DNA of 64,000 bases from Glutamicibacter sp002979865. GTDB taxonomy: Bacteria > Actinomycetota > Actinomycetes > Actinomycetales > Micrococcaceae. Every line of letters begins with the position of its first letter. Within the stretch, counting starts at the first letter, position 1. The stretch is from assembly GCF_050030965.1 (NCBI RefSeq), contig NZ_CP188297.1, positions 434,001-498,000 on the forward strand, given 5' to 3'. A program made the translations under genes and the position numbers. This document shows, in pieces, positions 17,527-26,531 of the stretch. The notes beneath the pieces are model-generated. The model did no database searches, was not told the DNA's origin, and saw only the letters and a program-made list of their open reading frames with translations.

Positions 17527-18201
17527 CTAGCCCCTCCATGAGTAGCGGCGCTCGGGCCTGCCGACTCCCCCGTAGCGCAGGTTCACCTGAGCCAGGTTTT
17601 CCTCTGCCAGGTATTCCAGATACCGGCGAGCGCTCACCCGGGACGTGCCCAGCTTCTGCGCGGTTTCGGTGGCCGAGATGGGTTCGGCGGCTTCCTTGAC
17701 GATGCTCTCAACCAGTTCCATGGTTTCGGCGCTGCAGCCTTTGGGAAGAGGCCGGCGCTTTTGTCCGCCGAGCCCGAAGAGCATGTTCACATCGGCCTGC
17801 TGCAATTCCTGGTCCGCTGCTTCGCCCAGCGGCTGGTAGGCCTTCGCGTAGTGCTCCAGCCGTTCGCGCAGGTCATCCCGCGAGAAGGGCTTCATCAGAT
17901 AGTGGACGATGCCGCCACGAAGCGCGCGGCGCACGGTATCCATTTCCCGCGCCGCGCTGATCACCAGGACATCGAGCTCCGGCTGGACTTCGCGCAGGCG
18001 CTGCAAGAGGTCCAGGCCGTTCATGTCCGGCAAATGGATATCGAGCAAGATGAGATCCGGCGAGAGCGCGCCGGCGGCCTTGATCGCGTCACCGGCGGAG
18101 TGCGCAACGCCGACCACGGTGAACCCCGGTTCGCTGTTGACGAATCCAGCGTGCACCTTGGCGACCATGAAGTCATCGTCGATCACCAGTACTTTGATCA
18201 C
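17527..18201 (-). CDS. CitB/DcuR-type response regulator
   Basis: A 224-residue regulator. The receiver domain has the acidic pocket Asp8-Asp9-Asp10, phospho-acceptor Asp54 (LILLDIHLPDMNG), the switch Ser in VLVISAA and Lys in YLMKPFS. A C-terminal helix-turn-helix (ISATETAQKLGTSRVSARRY) is typical of the citrate/C4-dicarboxylate group. The start is GTG 18201 with AGGAAG; a longer frame upstream lies inside the kinase gene. It follows the kinase gene by ten bases, and the pair is divergent from tctC-tctB-tctA, so it very likely activates tricarboxylate uptake. Confidence 0.92.
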   Translation of the reverse strand: MIKVLVIDDDFMVAKVHAGFVNSEPGFTVVGVAHSAGDAIKAAGALSPDLILLDIHLPDMNGLDLLQRLREVQPELDVLVISAAREMDTVRRALRGGIVHYLMKPFSRDDLRERLEHYAKAYQPLGEAADQELQQADVNMLFGLGGQKRRPLPKGCSAETMELVESIVKEAAEPISATETAQKLGTSRVSARRYLEYLAEENLAQVNLRYGGVGRPERRYSWRG

Positions 18202-18211
18202 TTCTTGCTTC

Positions 18212-19822
18212 CTACTTCCTGAGCGTGGCGGTAAACCGGGCACCTTGTGCATTGGCCGCGGCCAGCTCTCCACCGCGGCGGCGGCAAACCAGGCGGCTGA
18301 TGGCAAGGCCGAAGCCCCTGCCGCCGGAAACCGCGCTGTCCTTGGTGGAGAAACCTTGGGTGAAGATCTCGTCCATGGCATCTTCCGCGATGCCTTCTCC
18401 ATTGTCCCTCACGGTGATTCGCACCAGCTCGCTGGTTTCCTCGATCCCGACCTGGATTTCCGGATTGGCAGCCGCAGCGGCCGCATCCATCGCGTTATCG
18501 ACGAGATTGCCGATCACGGTGGTCAGATCCCGCGCCAGCTGGTCCTCGCACCTGCCCAAGGTTGAGCTAGGCGCCATCTTCAGGTGCACCCCTCGCTCGG
18601 CGGCCACGCTGGACTTGGCAATCAGCAACGCGGCAATCGTGGGTTCGGCGATGCACGCGGAGACGTCCTCGAAGATCTTGCTCCGGCTGAAGCTCACGCC
18701 ATCGATGAAGCCCACGACCTCGTCGTATTCCCCGAGCTGGATCAACCCGGAAATTGCGTGCAGCTGGTTGGCGAATTCGTGGGTCTGCGCCCTGAGCATG
18801 TCGGCGGTGGCCTTGCTGTCCCCAAGTTCTTGTTCCAGCAGGGTCAGTTCGGTCTTGTCGCGGAAGGTGGTGACCGATCCCAAATCCCGCCTGGCGGTCT
18901 TGACCGGCATCCGGTTGAAGACCAATACCCGCTCGCCGACAAGGAATTGCCGGTCGGGCAGCTCTTGGCTGGTGGTCAGTGCATGGCGCACCTGCGGAAC
19001 AACATCCAATTCGTCCAGGGTCTTGCCCACGCAGTGGCTGGGCAGCTGGAGCAGCTCGATGGCGACATCATTGGCCAGCATCACCCGGCTATCCGGCGAC
19101 ACCGAGATGATTCCCTCTTTGACTCCGTGCAGCAGGGCTTCGCGATGCTCGAAAAGCTCTGCAATTTCCCGCGGTTCAAGCCCACGGGTCTGGTGCTTGA
19201 CCCGGCGGGCCAGCAAGACTGAGCCGGCGGTGCCCAGCAGCAGGGAAATGACCAGGGTGAACAAGGCGTTGGGAGCGATCTCCTGGATCATCTCGCCGGT
19301 GCTGGGATAGCTTTGGCCGGCGCTGACGATGCCGACCATCTTCCCTTCGTCGTCCAGCACCGGAACCTGCGCAATCAAGACGTGGTTGCCATTGCGCCAG
19401 ATTTCCCCGGTCCATCCGCGGCCTTCGGTGACGGCGGATTCAGGGTGCAGTATCGAGGTTCCGACTTCATCCGGGTAGCTGGAGGTGACGACCGTTCCCC
19501 GGGGATCGGCAATGGTCACGAATTGGAGACCCGAGGTGCTGCGCACCGATTCGCCCATGGCAGGCAACGCCGAACCCATTTCCGGCTCCGCCTCGGGCAG
19601 GAGCACGCGCAGCAGGGGGTTCGCAGCCAGCGATTCGGCGGCCGAGAGGCTGCGGCGCCCCTCGATTTTTTCGAAGTTATTGGTGGCCTGGGTCAGCGAT
19701 ACCGTGATGACCCCGGCCAGCACCACCGCGATAATGAGCAATTGCAGTATCAGGTACTGCCCTGCAAGGGTCAGCTTGCGGCGCGTGTACAGATTAGCGA
19801 GCCAGAAACGCACGGCACCCAT
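18212..19822 (-). CDS. CitA/DcuS-type sensor histidine kinase
   Basis: A 536-residue membrane sensor. The order is: transmembrane helix 1 near 20-42, an extracytoplasmic PAS-like sensing domain to about 170, helix 2 (LFTLVISLLLGTAGSVLLA), a cytoplasmic PAS domain (HGVKEGIISVSPDSRVMLAN), an H-box of the CitA type (QTHEFANQLHAISG) and an HATPase domain (GNLVDNAMDAAAA, DNGEGI, GRGFGLAIS). The start is ATG 19822 with a GAGG site; the frame is open to 19894. By family and context it senses extracellular citrate or a similar acid and phosphorylates the downstream regulator. Confidence 0.93.
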   Translation of the reverse strand: MGAVRFWLANLYTRRKLTLAGQYLILQLLIIAVVLAGVITVSLTQATNNFEKIEGRRSLSAAESLAANPLLRVLLPEAEPEMGSALPAMGESVRSTSGLQFVTIADPRGTVVTSSYPDEVGTSILHPESAVTEGRGWTGEIWRNGNHVLIAQVPVLDDEGKMVGIVSAGQSYPSTGEMIQEIAPNALFTLVISLLLGTAGSVLLARRVKHQTRGLEPREIAELFEHREALLHGVKEGIISVSPDSRVMLANDVAIELLQLPSHCVGKTLDELDVVPQVRHALTTSQELPDRQFLVGERVLVFNRMPVKTARRDLGSVTTFRDKTELTLLEQELGDSKATADMLRAQTHEFANQLHAISGLIQLGEYDEVVGFIDGVSFSRSKIFEDVSACIAEPTIAALLIAKSSVAAERGVHLKMAPSSTLGRCEDQLARDLTTVIGNLVDNAMDAAAAAANPEIQVGIEETSELVRITVRDNGEGIAEDAMDEIFTQGFSTKDSAVSGGRGFGLAISRLVCRRRGGELAAANAQGARFTATLRK

Positions 19823-20051
19823 TGCCTCGCCCCCAATATTCCAGAAATCCACGTTGCACCCGGCAGGTCCTTGCTGGCACCTGCATCCGGGCACTGTGCT
19901 ACCTTACCGAAGATTCGAATGGTTCAGATCACAATTTCCGGTTACACAATGAACAGTATTTTCTTTGAGTACGCAAGAGTGACCCGGCTCACGATGGCAC
20001 GTAAGTTGGTATCACTCGCAACCCCGATGAAAGCAAAGAGGCTGAATCCCC

Positions 20052-21065
20052 ATGAAACCCTTCAAGTCGTTCCGTGCGCTGAGCGCGCTGGCAGCTGCCG
20101 CTGCACTGGCCCTGACCGCCACTGGCTGCGGCGTGACATCAGAGTCTTCCAGCACTGACGCCGCAGAGTCCAAGGGCCCCATCGCGAACCTCCGCATCAT
20201 GGTGCCAAACACCCCAGGCGGCGGCTACGACACCACTGCCCGTGTTGCCGCCAAGGTCATGGATGACGCATCGCTGGCCAGCAACCCGGAAGTCTTCAAC
20301 CTTGCCGGTGCCGGCGGCACCGTCGGCTTGGCCCGCATTGTCAATGAGAAGGGCAATGGCGATCTGGCCATGCTCATGGGCCTGGGCGTGGTGGGTGCAA
20401 GCTACACCAACGAAACGGACTCCAAGCTGACCGATACCACCCCGATTGCCAAGCTCATCGAAGAGCCCGGAGCGATCATGGTTTCCAAGGATTCTCCGTA
20501 CAAGAGCATTGACGACTTGGTCAAGGCCTGGAAGGACGACCCAAGCAAGCTCTCGGTCGGCGGCGGCTCCTCCCCTGGCGGCCCGGACCATCTGCTGCCA
20601 ATGCAGCTAGCCGAAGCCGTGGGCATTGATCCCAAGGACGTGAACTTCGTATCGTACGATGGCGGCGGCGACTTGCTGCCGGCCATCCTGGGCAACAAGC
20701 TGGCCTTCGCTGCCTCCGGTGCCGGCGAGTACATGCAGCAGATCGAAGAGGGCTCTGTTCGCGTACTGGCCACCAGCGGCGAAGAGCGCCTGGAAGGCGT
20801 AGATGCCCCGACCCTGAAGGAATCGGATATCGATCTGGTGTTCTCCAACTGGCGCGGCCTGGTGGCTCCACCTGAGATTTCCGAAGAGGACAAGGCCAAG
20901 TGGGTCAATTTGGTCACCGAAATGCATGATTCGGCCGAGTGGAAGGAAGCCCTGGCGACCAACGGCTGGAGCGACGCCTTCATGACCGGTGACGAATTCT
21001 CCGCCTTCCTCACCGACCAGGACGAGCGCGTTGCCAGCGTCCTGAAGACCCTGGGCCTGGCGTGA
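20052..21065 (+). CDS. tctC: tripartite tricarboxylate transporter, substrate-binding lipoprotein
   Basis: A 337-residue extracytoplasmic binding protein. It has a lipoprotein signal with the lipobox around TATGC (Cys26), then the family signature LRIMVPNTPGGGYDTTARVA and the later YDGGGDLLPAILGNKL. It captures citrate or another carboxylic acid for the TctA/TctB membrane part. The ATG at 20052 follows AGAGG. Its stop overlaps the tctB GTG start. The kinase/regulator pair lies divergently upstream with about 230 bases between, which should hold the regulator's binding sites. Confidence 0.93.
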   Translation: MKPFKSFRALSALAAAAALALTATGCGVTSESSSTDAAESKGPIANLRIMVPNTPGGGYDTTARVAAKVMDDASLASNPEVFNLAGAGGTVGLARIVNEKGNGDLAMLMGLGVVGASYTNETDSKLTDTTPIAKLIEEPGAIMVSKDSPYKSIDDLVKAWKDDPSKLSVGGGSSPGGPDHLLPMQLAEAVGIDPKDVNFVSYDGGGDLLPAILGNKLAFAASGAGEYMQQIEEGSVRVLATSGEERLEGVDAPTLKESDIDLVFSNWRGLVAPPEISEEDKAKWVNLVTEMHDSAEWKEALATNGWSDAFMTGDEFSAFLTDQDERVASVLKTLGLA

Positions 21066-21565
21066 GCGAAGTAGGCACCGCAAAGAAGAAACGCGTCGAA
21101 CTCCTGTTCGCCGCGTTTCTTCTTATCGTCGGAATCATCGTGTTTGTTGACGCGTCGCAGCTTCATGTGACGTACTCCCAGGCAGACGTTGTAGGTCCCA
21201 AGGCCCTGCCTTACGTCGTCTCGGGCATTCTCGTTCTTTCGTCCATTGCCTTGGCCATCACCGTCATGCGTGGCAACCTTGCAGCGGGCGAAGAAGGCGA
21301 AGACGTGGACCTGAGCCAACCTTCGGATTGGAAGGTCCTGCTCCCGCTGATCGGCATCTTCGTGCTGAACCTGCTGATCGTGAATTGGGCTGGCTGGGTC
21401 ATCTCGGGAACCATCATGTTCTTCGGCGCGGCCACCTGCCTGGGTGCGCGGCGCTGGGTATTGACCTTGGTTATTTCGCTTGCCTTGGCGCTTGGTTCGT
21501 TCTACGGCTTCTATCTGGGTCTGGGCATCAAGCTTCCGGCCGGAATCCTCTCGGGGGTGCTCTAA
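21062..21565 (+). CDS. tctB: tripartite tricarboxylate transporter, small membrane subunit
   Basis: A 167-residue protein with four hydrophobic segments: VELLFAAFLLIVGIIVFVDA, LPYVVSGILVLSSIALAITV, a central pair around LIGIFVLNLLIVNWAGWVIS, and a C-terminal segment after RRWVLTLVISLALALG. The start is GTG 21062, overlapping the tctC stop by four bases, and the stop directly abuts the tctA start. Position between tctC and tctA confirms the assignment although the family is poorly conserved. Confidence 0.88.
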   Translation: MSEVGTAKKKRVELLFAAFLLIVGIIVFVDASQLHVTYSQADVVGPKALPYVVSGILVLSSIALAITVMRGNLAAGEEGEDVDLSQPSDWKVLLPLIGIFVLNLLIVNWAGWVISGTIMFFGAATCLGARRWVLTLVISLALALGSFYGFYLGLGIKLPAGILSGVL

Positions 21566-23173
21566 TTGGAAACTCTGGATTTATTGATGGGCGGCTTCGC
21601 CTCGGCGCTGACCCCGATTAACCTGCTCTTCGCTTTCGCCGGTGTCATCCTGGGAACCGCTGTAGGAGTGCTCCCGGGCATCGGCCCGGCCATGGCTGTG
21701 GCACTGCTGCTGCCATTGACCTTCGGCATGGAAACTTCCAGCGCACTGATCATGTTCGCCGGCATCTACTACGGCGGGATGTATGGCGGGTCAACCACCT
21801 CGATCCTGCTCAATACCCCGGGTGAATCGGCAACAGTCATCACGGCCATCGAAGGCCACAAGATGGCCAAGGCCGGCCGTGCGGCACAGGCCTTGGCCAC
21901 CGCGGCCATTGGATCCTTCGTTGCAGGAACCATCGGTACCGCGCTGCTGGTGACCGTCGCCCCGATCGTCGTGAAGTTCGCGGTGAGCCTTGGCGCACCG
22001 AGCTACTTCGCCATCATGGTCCTCGCTTTGGTAACTGTCACCGCAGTCTTGGGCTCTTCCAAGATCCGCGGGTTCGCTTCCCTGGGCTTGGGCTTGGCCA
22101 TTGGCTTGGTCGGCATGGACCCGGTCTCCGGGCAGCAGCGACTGACTTTCGGCTTCGCGCCCCTGGTGGACGGCATGGACATCGTGGTGGTCGCCGTGGC
22201 GATCTTCGCCATTGGCGAGGCGCTGTGGATTGCCGCGCACTTGCGCACCAGCCCGGCCCGCACCATTCCGGTGGGTGCCCCGTGGATGGGCAAGGAAGAT
22301 TGGAAGCGTTCGTGGAAGCCCTGGCTTCGCGGTACCGCCTTTGGGTTCCCCTTCGGCGCGCTGCCTGCCGGCGGTGCCGAAGTTCCGACCTTCCTGTCCT
22401 ACGTCACGGAAAAGAAGCTGTCCAAGCATCCTGAGGAGTTCGGCCACGGCGCCATTGAGGGCGTTGCCGGCCCGGAGGCCGCGAACAATGCCTCTGCCGC
22501 TGGCACCCTGACTCCAATGCTCGCCTTGGGCTTGCCCACCAATGCCACCGCTGCGGTGATGCTGGCGTTCTTGACCATGAAGGGCATCCAGCCCGGTCCG
22601 CTGCTCTTCGAGAATGAACCAGACCTGGTGTGGGCCCTGATTGCCAGCTTGTTCATTGGCAACACGTTGCTGCTGCTGATCAACCTGCCGTTAGCGCCGC
22701 TGTGGGCGAAGCTGCTGAAGATCCCGCGCCCCTACCTGTACGCAGGGATCTTGTTCTTCGCAACGCTGGGCGCCTTCTCCGTGAACATGCAGGTAGCTGA
22801 TCTCTGGCTGCTGCTGCTGATCGGTTTGCTGGGCTTTGCCTTGCGCCGCTTCGGCCTGCCAGTGCTTCCGCTGATCCTTGGTGTCATCATCGGCCCCATG
22901 GCCGAAGAACAGCTGCGCAAGACCTTCCAGCTTTCTGCTGGTGAAGTCTCAGGTCTCTGGAGCGAGCCGCTGGCCGTGGGCATCTACGTGCTCATCGCCG
23001 TCCTGCTCCTGCTGCCAGTGCTGATCTCCGTTATTCGGCGCAAACGCGGGACAGCGTCTGCCGCCGCCGAGGCCCTGCTGGGCGACGATGCAGCTGGCGG
23101 CCCCGAGCCGGAACAGGCGAAGCCTGGCCACGGAAATGAGAACAGCAAGGCTGCTGAAAGGAATGAATCATGA
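21566..23173 (+). CDS. tctA: tripartite tricarboxylate transporter, large permease
   Basis: A 535-residue integral membrane protein with about twelve helices. Family signatures are GTAVGVLPGIGPAMAVALLL near residue 30 and GGSTTSILLNTPGES near 75, with the second repeat PEAANNASAAGTLTPMLALG. It couples proton or sodium flow to uptake of the acid bound by TctC. The start is TTG 21566, immediately after the tctB stop, with GGGGGTG upstream. A hydrophilic Ala/Glu-rich tail of about 40 residues extends the C-terminus, and its stop overlaps the next start (ATGA). Confidence 0.93.
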   Translation: METLDLLMGGFASALTPINLLFAFAGVILGTAVGVLPGIGPAMAVALLLPLTFGMETSSALIMFAGIYYGGMYGGSTTSILLNTPGESATVITAIEGHKMAKAGRAAQALATAAIGSFVAGTIGTALLVTVAPIVVKFAVSLGAPSYFAIMVLALVTVTAVLGSSKIRGFASLGLGLAIGLVGMDPVSGQQRLTFGFAPLVDGMDIVVVAVAIFAIGEALWIAAHLRTSPARTIPVGAPWMGKEDWKRSWKPWLRGTAFGFPFGALPAGGAEVPTFLSYVTEKKLSKHPEEFGHGAIEGVAGPEAANNASAAGTLTPMLALGLPTNATAAVMLAFLTMKGIQPGPLLFENEPDLVWALIASLFIGNTLLLLINLPLAPLWAKLLKIPRPYLYAGILFFATLGAFSVNMQVADLWLLLLIGLLGFALRRFGLPVLPLILGVIIGPMAEEQLRKTFQLSAGEVSGLWSEPLAVGIYVLIAVLLLLPVLISVIRRKRGTASAAAEALLGDDAAGGPEPEQAKPGHGNENSKAAERNES

Positions 23174-23571
23174 CGATCGTAGTGGGCTATATTCCCTCGC
23201 CAGAAGGCGAAGCCGCCTTGGAACGAGCCATTCTCGAAGCCAGGCGCAGCGAGGTGCGATTGATCGTAGTGAACTCTTCGAAGGGCGATCAGCTCGTTGA
23301 CGACAGGCTCATTGACGCGAAGCAGTACCACGAGCTGGAAGCCCGCCTTTCTGATGCCGGCATCGATTTCTGGATTGAGCGCCACACCCAGGGTGCCGAT
23401 GCGGCAGACCAGATCCTGCATATAGCCCAGGCCCAACGAGCCGAGCTGATCGTGATCGGCCTGCGCAAGCGGACGGCAATGGGCAAGTTCCTCATGGGGA
23501 GCAACGCGCAAAGGATTCTGCTCCAGGCCTCCTGCCCGGTGCTGTCGCTCAAAGCGTCCAGCGACTGGTAG
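23170..23571 (+). CDS. universal stress protein (UspA family) in the tct operon
   Basis: A 133-residue Usp domain protein. It shows the opening strand MTIVVGYIPSPEGEAALERA, the middle AELIVIGLRKRTAMGKFLMG, and the nucleotide-binding G-2x-G-9x-G-(S/T)-like region GKFLMGSNAQRILLQASCPV. ATP-binding residues look largely kept. It is translationally coupled to tctA by a four-base overlap. A Usp as the last gene of a tctCBA operon suggests a regulatory or energy-sensing link to the transporter; this is inference from context only. Confidence 0.88.
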   Translation: MTIVVGYIPSPEGEAALERAILEARRSEVRLIVVNSSKGDQLVDDRLIDAKQYHELEARLSDAGIDFWIERHTQGADAADQILHIAQAQRAELIVIGLRKRTAMGKFLMGSNAQRILLQASCPVLSLKASSDW

Positions 23572-23592
23572 TCCCGCACGCTGTTCGCACAA

Positions 23593-23637
23593 CAACGGCC
23601 GATGGCCCGCACCACTGGTGCGGGCCATCGGCCGTTG
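23593..23637. terminator. bidirectional terminator after usp
   Basis: Perfect 22-base arms (23593-23614 and 23616-23637) around one central C, between two convergent genes. It is GC-rich and has no T-tract. Confidence 0.8.
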
Positions 23638-23640
23638 GAC

Positions 23641-24039
23641 TTACTTCTGGTAAGGGTTGGCTGGCGGAGTGCCGCCGCCATTGGCGGTTGGATCCTGCGG
23701 CTGCTGGGGAGCAGGAGGATTACCCGGGTGCGGGCGGTAGCCGCCTTCTGCCGGCGGGATGCCACCGGCCAGACGAACGAGTTCAGTGGTGTTCTCCGCA
23801 GTGCGGATCTGTGCCAGCAAGGATTCGAGTCCTGCACGGACCAGTACCAAATAGACTAGGGACACCAAAGGACCCACGATCAGGAGCATGAGGAAGCCGA
23901 GCATTGCATCAGCCATGAACCCGGAAATCACGATTCCGAGGTAGCCGATCGCCAACAGGACCATGATCAGGATGTAAACGATCTTGATGATCGATGGCGT
24001 GATGAATTGTTTGAATTCCAAGTCGAAGAGGGACTTCAC
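23641..24039 (-). CDS. DUF4282 domain membrane protein
   Basis: A 132-residue protein with the DUF4282 pattern: SLFDLEFKQFITPSIIKIVY at the start, two transmembrane helices (IMVLLAIGYLGIVISGFMAD and LGFLMLLIVGPLVSLVYLV), and a conserved hydrophilic segment after RAGLESLLAQIRTAENTTEL. The C-terminal 40 residues are Pro/Gly/Asn-rich and probably disordered. GTG start at 24039. Function unknown. Single gene, with 180 A/T-rich bases upstream. Confidence 0.85.
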   Translation of the reverse strand: MKSLFDLEFKQFITPSIIKIVYILIMVLLAIGYLGIVISGFMADAMLGFLMLLIVGPLVSLVYLVLVRAGLESLLAQIRTAENTTELVRLAGGIPPAEGGYRPHPGNPPAPQQPQDPTANGGGTPPANPYQK

Positions 24040-24218
24040 CTTATTTGCTTCTTTCTTTAGAGAAATTGCGCTGTCCCGCCCACGTTATCGAATTTCGCAG
24101 TATTCTCCCAGTAGCTGGAGCGGAATATCTTCATTTGTTGCGAAAATTTCGCCAACTAGTCGCCTGCGACTGCGTGCGGGTTATTATCCCCTGCCAAGCC
24201 AGACCCTAGACTGATTGC

Positions 24219-25235
24219 ATGACAAGCCATGAGAAGCCGACCATCGTCCCAGCCCGATTGCAATCCGGAGACACCATCAGGGCCATTGCGCCATCGTGCT
24301 CCCGCGCCTTCGTGATGGAATTCGACAATACGAAGTGGATCACTGAACGCTTCGAGGCCATGGGGCTCAAGCAGGAATTCGGAGATCACGTAGACGAGAA
24401 CGATGACTTCGACAGCTCGCCGATCCCGTCGCGCGTGGCCGATCTGCACGCCGCATTTGCCGATCCTTCTGTCGCCGGAATCATCTCGGTCATTGGCGGC
24501 TTCAATTCAAACGAGCTGCTCCCCTACCTCGATTGGGATCTTATTGCCGCCAATCCCAAGGTCTTCTGCGGCTATTCGGATTTCACCGCGCTGGCAAACG
24601 CCGTGCATGCCAAGACCGGCCTCGTTACCTATGTCGGCGCGCATTGGTCCAGCTTCGGCATGCGTGATCATTTTGAACCAACCGGACAGTGGTTCCGGAC
24701 CGCAACCCACGAGCACGCGTGGACCATCGAGCACGCCAGCGAATTCACCGACGATTTGTGGTTCATGGATCAAGACAACAGGTCCGTCCAGGCATCCGGC
24801 GGACCGTGGATCCTGAATCAAGGAGCGGCCACGGGCACGGTGATTGGAGGGAATCTGGGCACGCTACATTTGTTGCAGGGCGGCGAATTCATGCCATCCT
24901 TGCACGGGGCGATGCTCTTCATCGAGGAAGACTCCTCCGAAGACATCCACGAAATCGCCCGGAAGCTCGCCTCTTTCCTGCAGTCCCCTAGCGCCGCTGG
25001 CCTGACCGGGCTGGCCATTGGGCGTTTCCAGCGGCAATCCGGCATCACCCGTAGCCTGCTGGAGCAAGTCATCGCAAAGCACCCGATCCTGCAGCGCATC
25101 CCGGTTGTGGCCAACCTCGATTTCGGCCACACTTCCCCGATGTTCACCTTGCCGATTGGCGGCTACGCCAGGCTTTCGACCGGTGACGATTCGGTGCAGC
25201 TGCACTTTGCGCATTCACAAGACCAGCTGGGCTAG
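24219..25235 (+). CDS. S66 family serine peptidase (LD-carboxypeptidase / MccF-like)
   Basis: A 338-residue cytoplasmic peptidase. The nucleophile is Ser120 in CGYSDFTAL, after the family motif VIGGFNSNELL. The remaining triad Glu and His are expected in TVIGGNLGTLHLLQG-to-FIEED and near FGHTSPMFTLPIGG. S66 enzymes either trim murein tetrapeptides or, as MccF, cleave the amide of microcin C and similar aminoacyl-nucleotides and so give immunity. Length and the GYSDFT/LFIEED form lean to the MccF branch. The ATG at 24219 has no clear binding site and may be leaderless. Confidence 0.85.
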   Translation: MTSHEKPTIVPARLQSGDTIRAIAPSCSRAFVMEFDNTKWITERFEAMGLKQEFGDHVDENDDFDSSPIPSRVADLHAAFADPSVAGIISVIGGFNSNELLPYLDWDLIAANPKVFCGYSDFTALANAVHAKTGLVTYVGAHWSSFGMRDHFEPTGQWFRTATHEHAWTIEHASEFTDDLWFMDQDNRSVQASGGPWILNQGAATGTVIGGNLGTLHLLQGGEFMPSLHGAMLFIEEDSSEDIHEIARKLASFLQSPSAAGLTGLAIGRFQRQSGITRSLLEQVIAKHPILQRIPVVANLDFGHTSPMFTLPIGGYARLSTGDDSVQLHFAHSQDQLG

Positions 25236-25324
25236 CCCAAGGGCCACGGCAAAAAGCGGGACCATTCCATCTCCTGGTTGGCCCCGCCATGCTTTGCGCT
25301 CAGTAGGCCACGGCCCTCACGGGC

Positions 25325-26422
25325 TTAGGCCTTGTCGATCGCTTCCTTCAGCGCAGCCAGCAGCAGCGCCACCGAACCCGGATTAGCGTTGGGGCCCATC
25401 ATGCCGACGCGCCATACGGTGCTCGCGTACTTGCCGACACCGCCGCCGATTTCAATATTGAAGCGGTCGAGCAGGTATCCACGGACCTTCGCCGAATCAA
25501 CGCCTTCAGGAACGTAGACCGTCGTCAGCTGCGGCAGGCGGTACCCCTCCTGGGCGAATAGCTCCAGGCCCATTTCCTGCAAGCCATCTTGCAGCAAGCC
25601 TCCCGCTTCCTGATGGCGGGCGGTGACCGCGTCCAGGCCCTCAGCCAGGATGCGGTCGATGCCGGCTTCCAGCGATGCGACCATCGAGACCGGTGCGGTG
25701 TGGTGGTAGGTGCGTTGGCCCCCGGTGGAACCTGTGGCGTAGCCGCCGAGCAAGCCTAGATCCAGATACCAGGATTGGGGCTTCTGGACGCGGCGCTCGA
25801 AAGCACGGTCTGAAATGGTAAATGGTGCCAATCCCGGAGCCACGCCGAGGCATTTCTGCGTGCCGGCATAGCCAACGTCAATCCCCCATTCATCAGCCAG
25901 CACCGGCATGCCGCCAATGGAGGTCACTGCATCGGTGATCAGCAGTGCATCGCCCTTGATTGCGCCCAGCGCGGCTATATCGGAAACAACTCCGGTACTG
26001 GTTTCAGCATGCACGCCGGCAATGACGGTTGGGTTCGGGTGCGCCGCGGCAACGCGTTCGGCATCGATCGGCGTGCCGTATTCATGCTCGACGCGGACTA
26101 CTTCAGCGCCAGCGCGCGCAGCAACTTCGCACATGCGCTCGCCGAATAAGCCGTTGATCGCGATGACCGCTACGTCGCCTGGGTTGATGGTGTTGACGAA
26201 CGCGGCTTCCATGCCAGCTGAGCCCGTGGCGCTCAAAGGCAAGGTACGGGAGTTTCCGGTTCCCCAGAGAGTACGCAAACCATCAGCAACGCGATCCATG
26301 CGTGCAATGAACTCCGGATCCAGATGGCCCAGCAGCGGAAGGCCGAGCGCTGCCGTTGCCTCGGGATACGGGTTGCATGGACCCGGTCCGAACAGGTGGC
26401 GCTGAAGAACAGTCTTGCTCAT
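25325..26422 (-). CDS. class V aminotransferase of the alanine-glyoxylate/serine-pyruvate type
   Basis: A 365-residue PLP enzyme. The Schiff-base lysine is Lys190 in YAGTQKCLG, preceded by the PLP-contacting Asp164 in LITDAVTSIGG. The opening HLFGPGPCNPYPEA and the segment LPLSATGSAGMEAAFVN fit the AGXT/PucG group. It is the last gene of a minus-strand unit regulator-HAD-aminotransferase in a phosphonate locus, which suggests it acts as the transaminase for 2-aminoethylphosphonate or processes its amino product. It does not look like classical PhnW, so alanine-glyoxylate transamination remains an equal reading. AAAGAGAG precedes the ATG. Confidence 0.88.
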   Translation of the reverse strand: MSKTVLQRHLFGPGPCNPYPEATAALGLPLLGHLDPEFIARMDRVADGLRTLWGTGNSRTLPLSATGSAGMEAAFVNTINPGDVAVIAINGLFGERMCEVAARAGAEVVRVEHEYGTPIDAERVAAAHPNPTVIAGVHAETSTGVVSDIAALGAIKGDALLITDAVTSIGGMPVLADEWGIDVGYAGTQKCLGVAPGLAPFTISDRAFERRVQKPQSWYLDLGLLGGYATGSTGGQRTYHHTAPVSMVASLEAGIDRILAEGLDAVTARHQEAGGLLQDGLQEMGLELFAQEGYRLPQLTTVYVPEGVDSAKVRGYLLDRFNIEIGGGVGKYASTVWRVGMMGPNANPGSVALLLAALKEAIDKA

Positions 26423-26531
26423 GACGACTCTCTTTCATCTCAATGGGATGTTCCAACTAGAGCTCAGCATATCCCGCATCCCAATCCGAAACGAAACATA
26501 TCTTCCGCATTGCAAAATTACTCGGGTCGAA

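Noticed and set aside
25250..25310. Possible stem between the MccF-like gene and the aminotransferase
   Set aside because: Pairing is short and interrupted; not convincing as a terminator.
26477..26510. A third CCAATCC, followed by CCGCAT
   Set aside because: The spacing is 17 rather than 15, the -10 differs, and it points into a gap between minus-strand genes, so it is probably chance.
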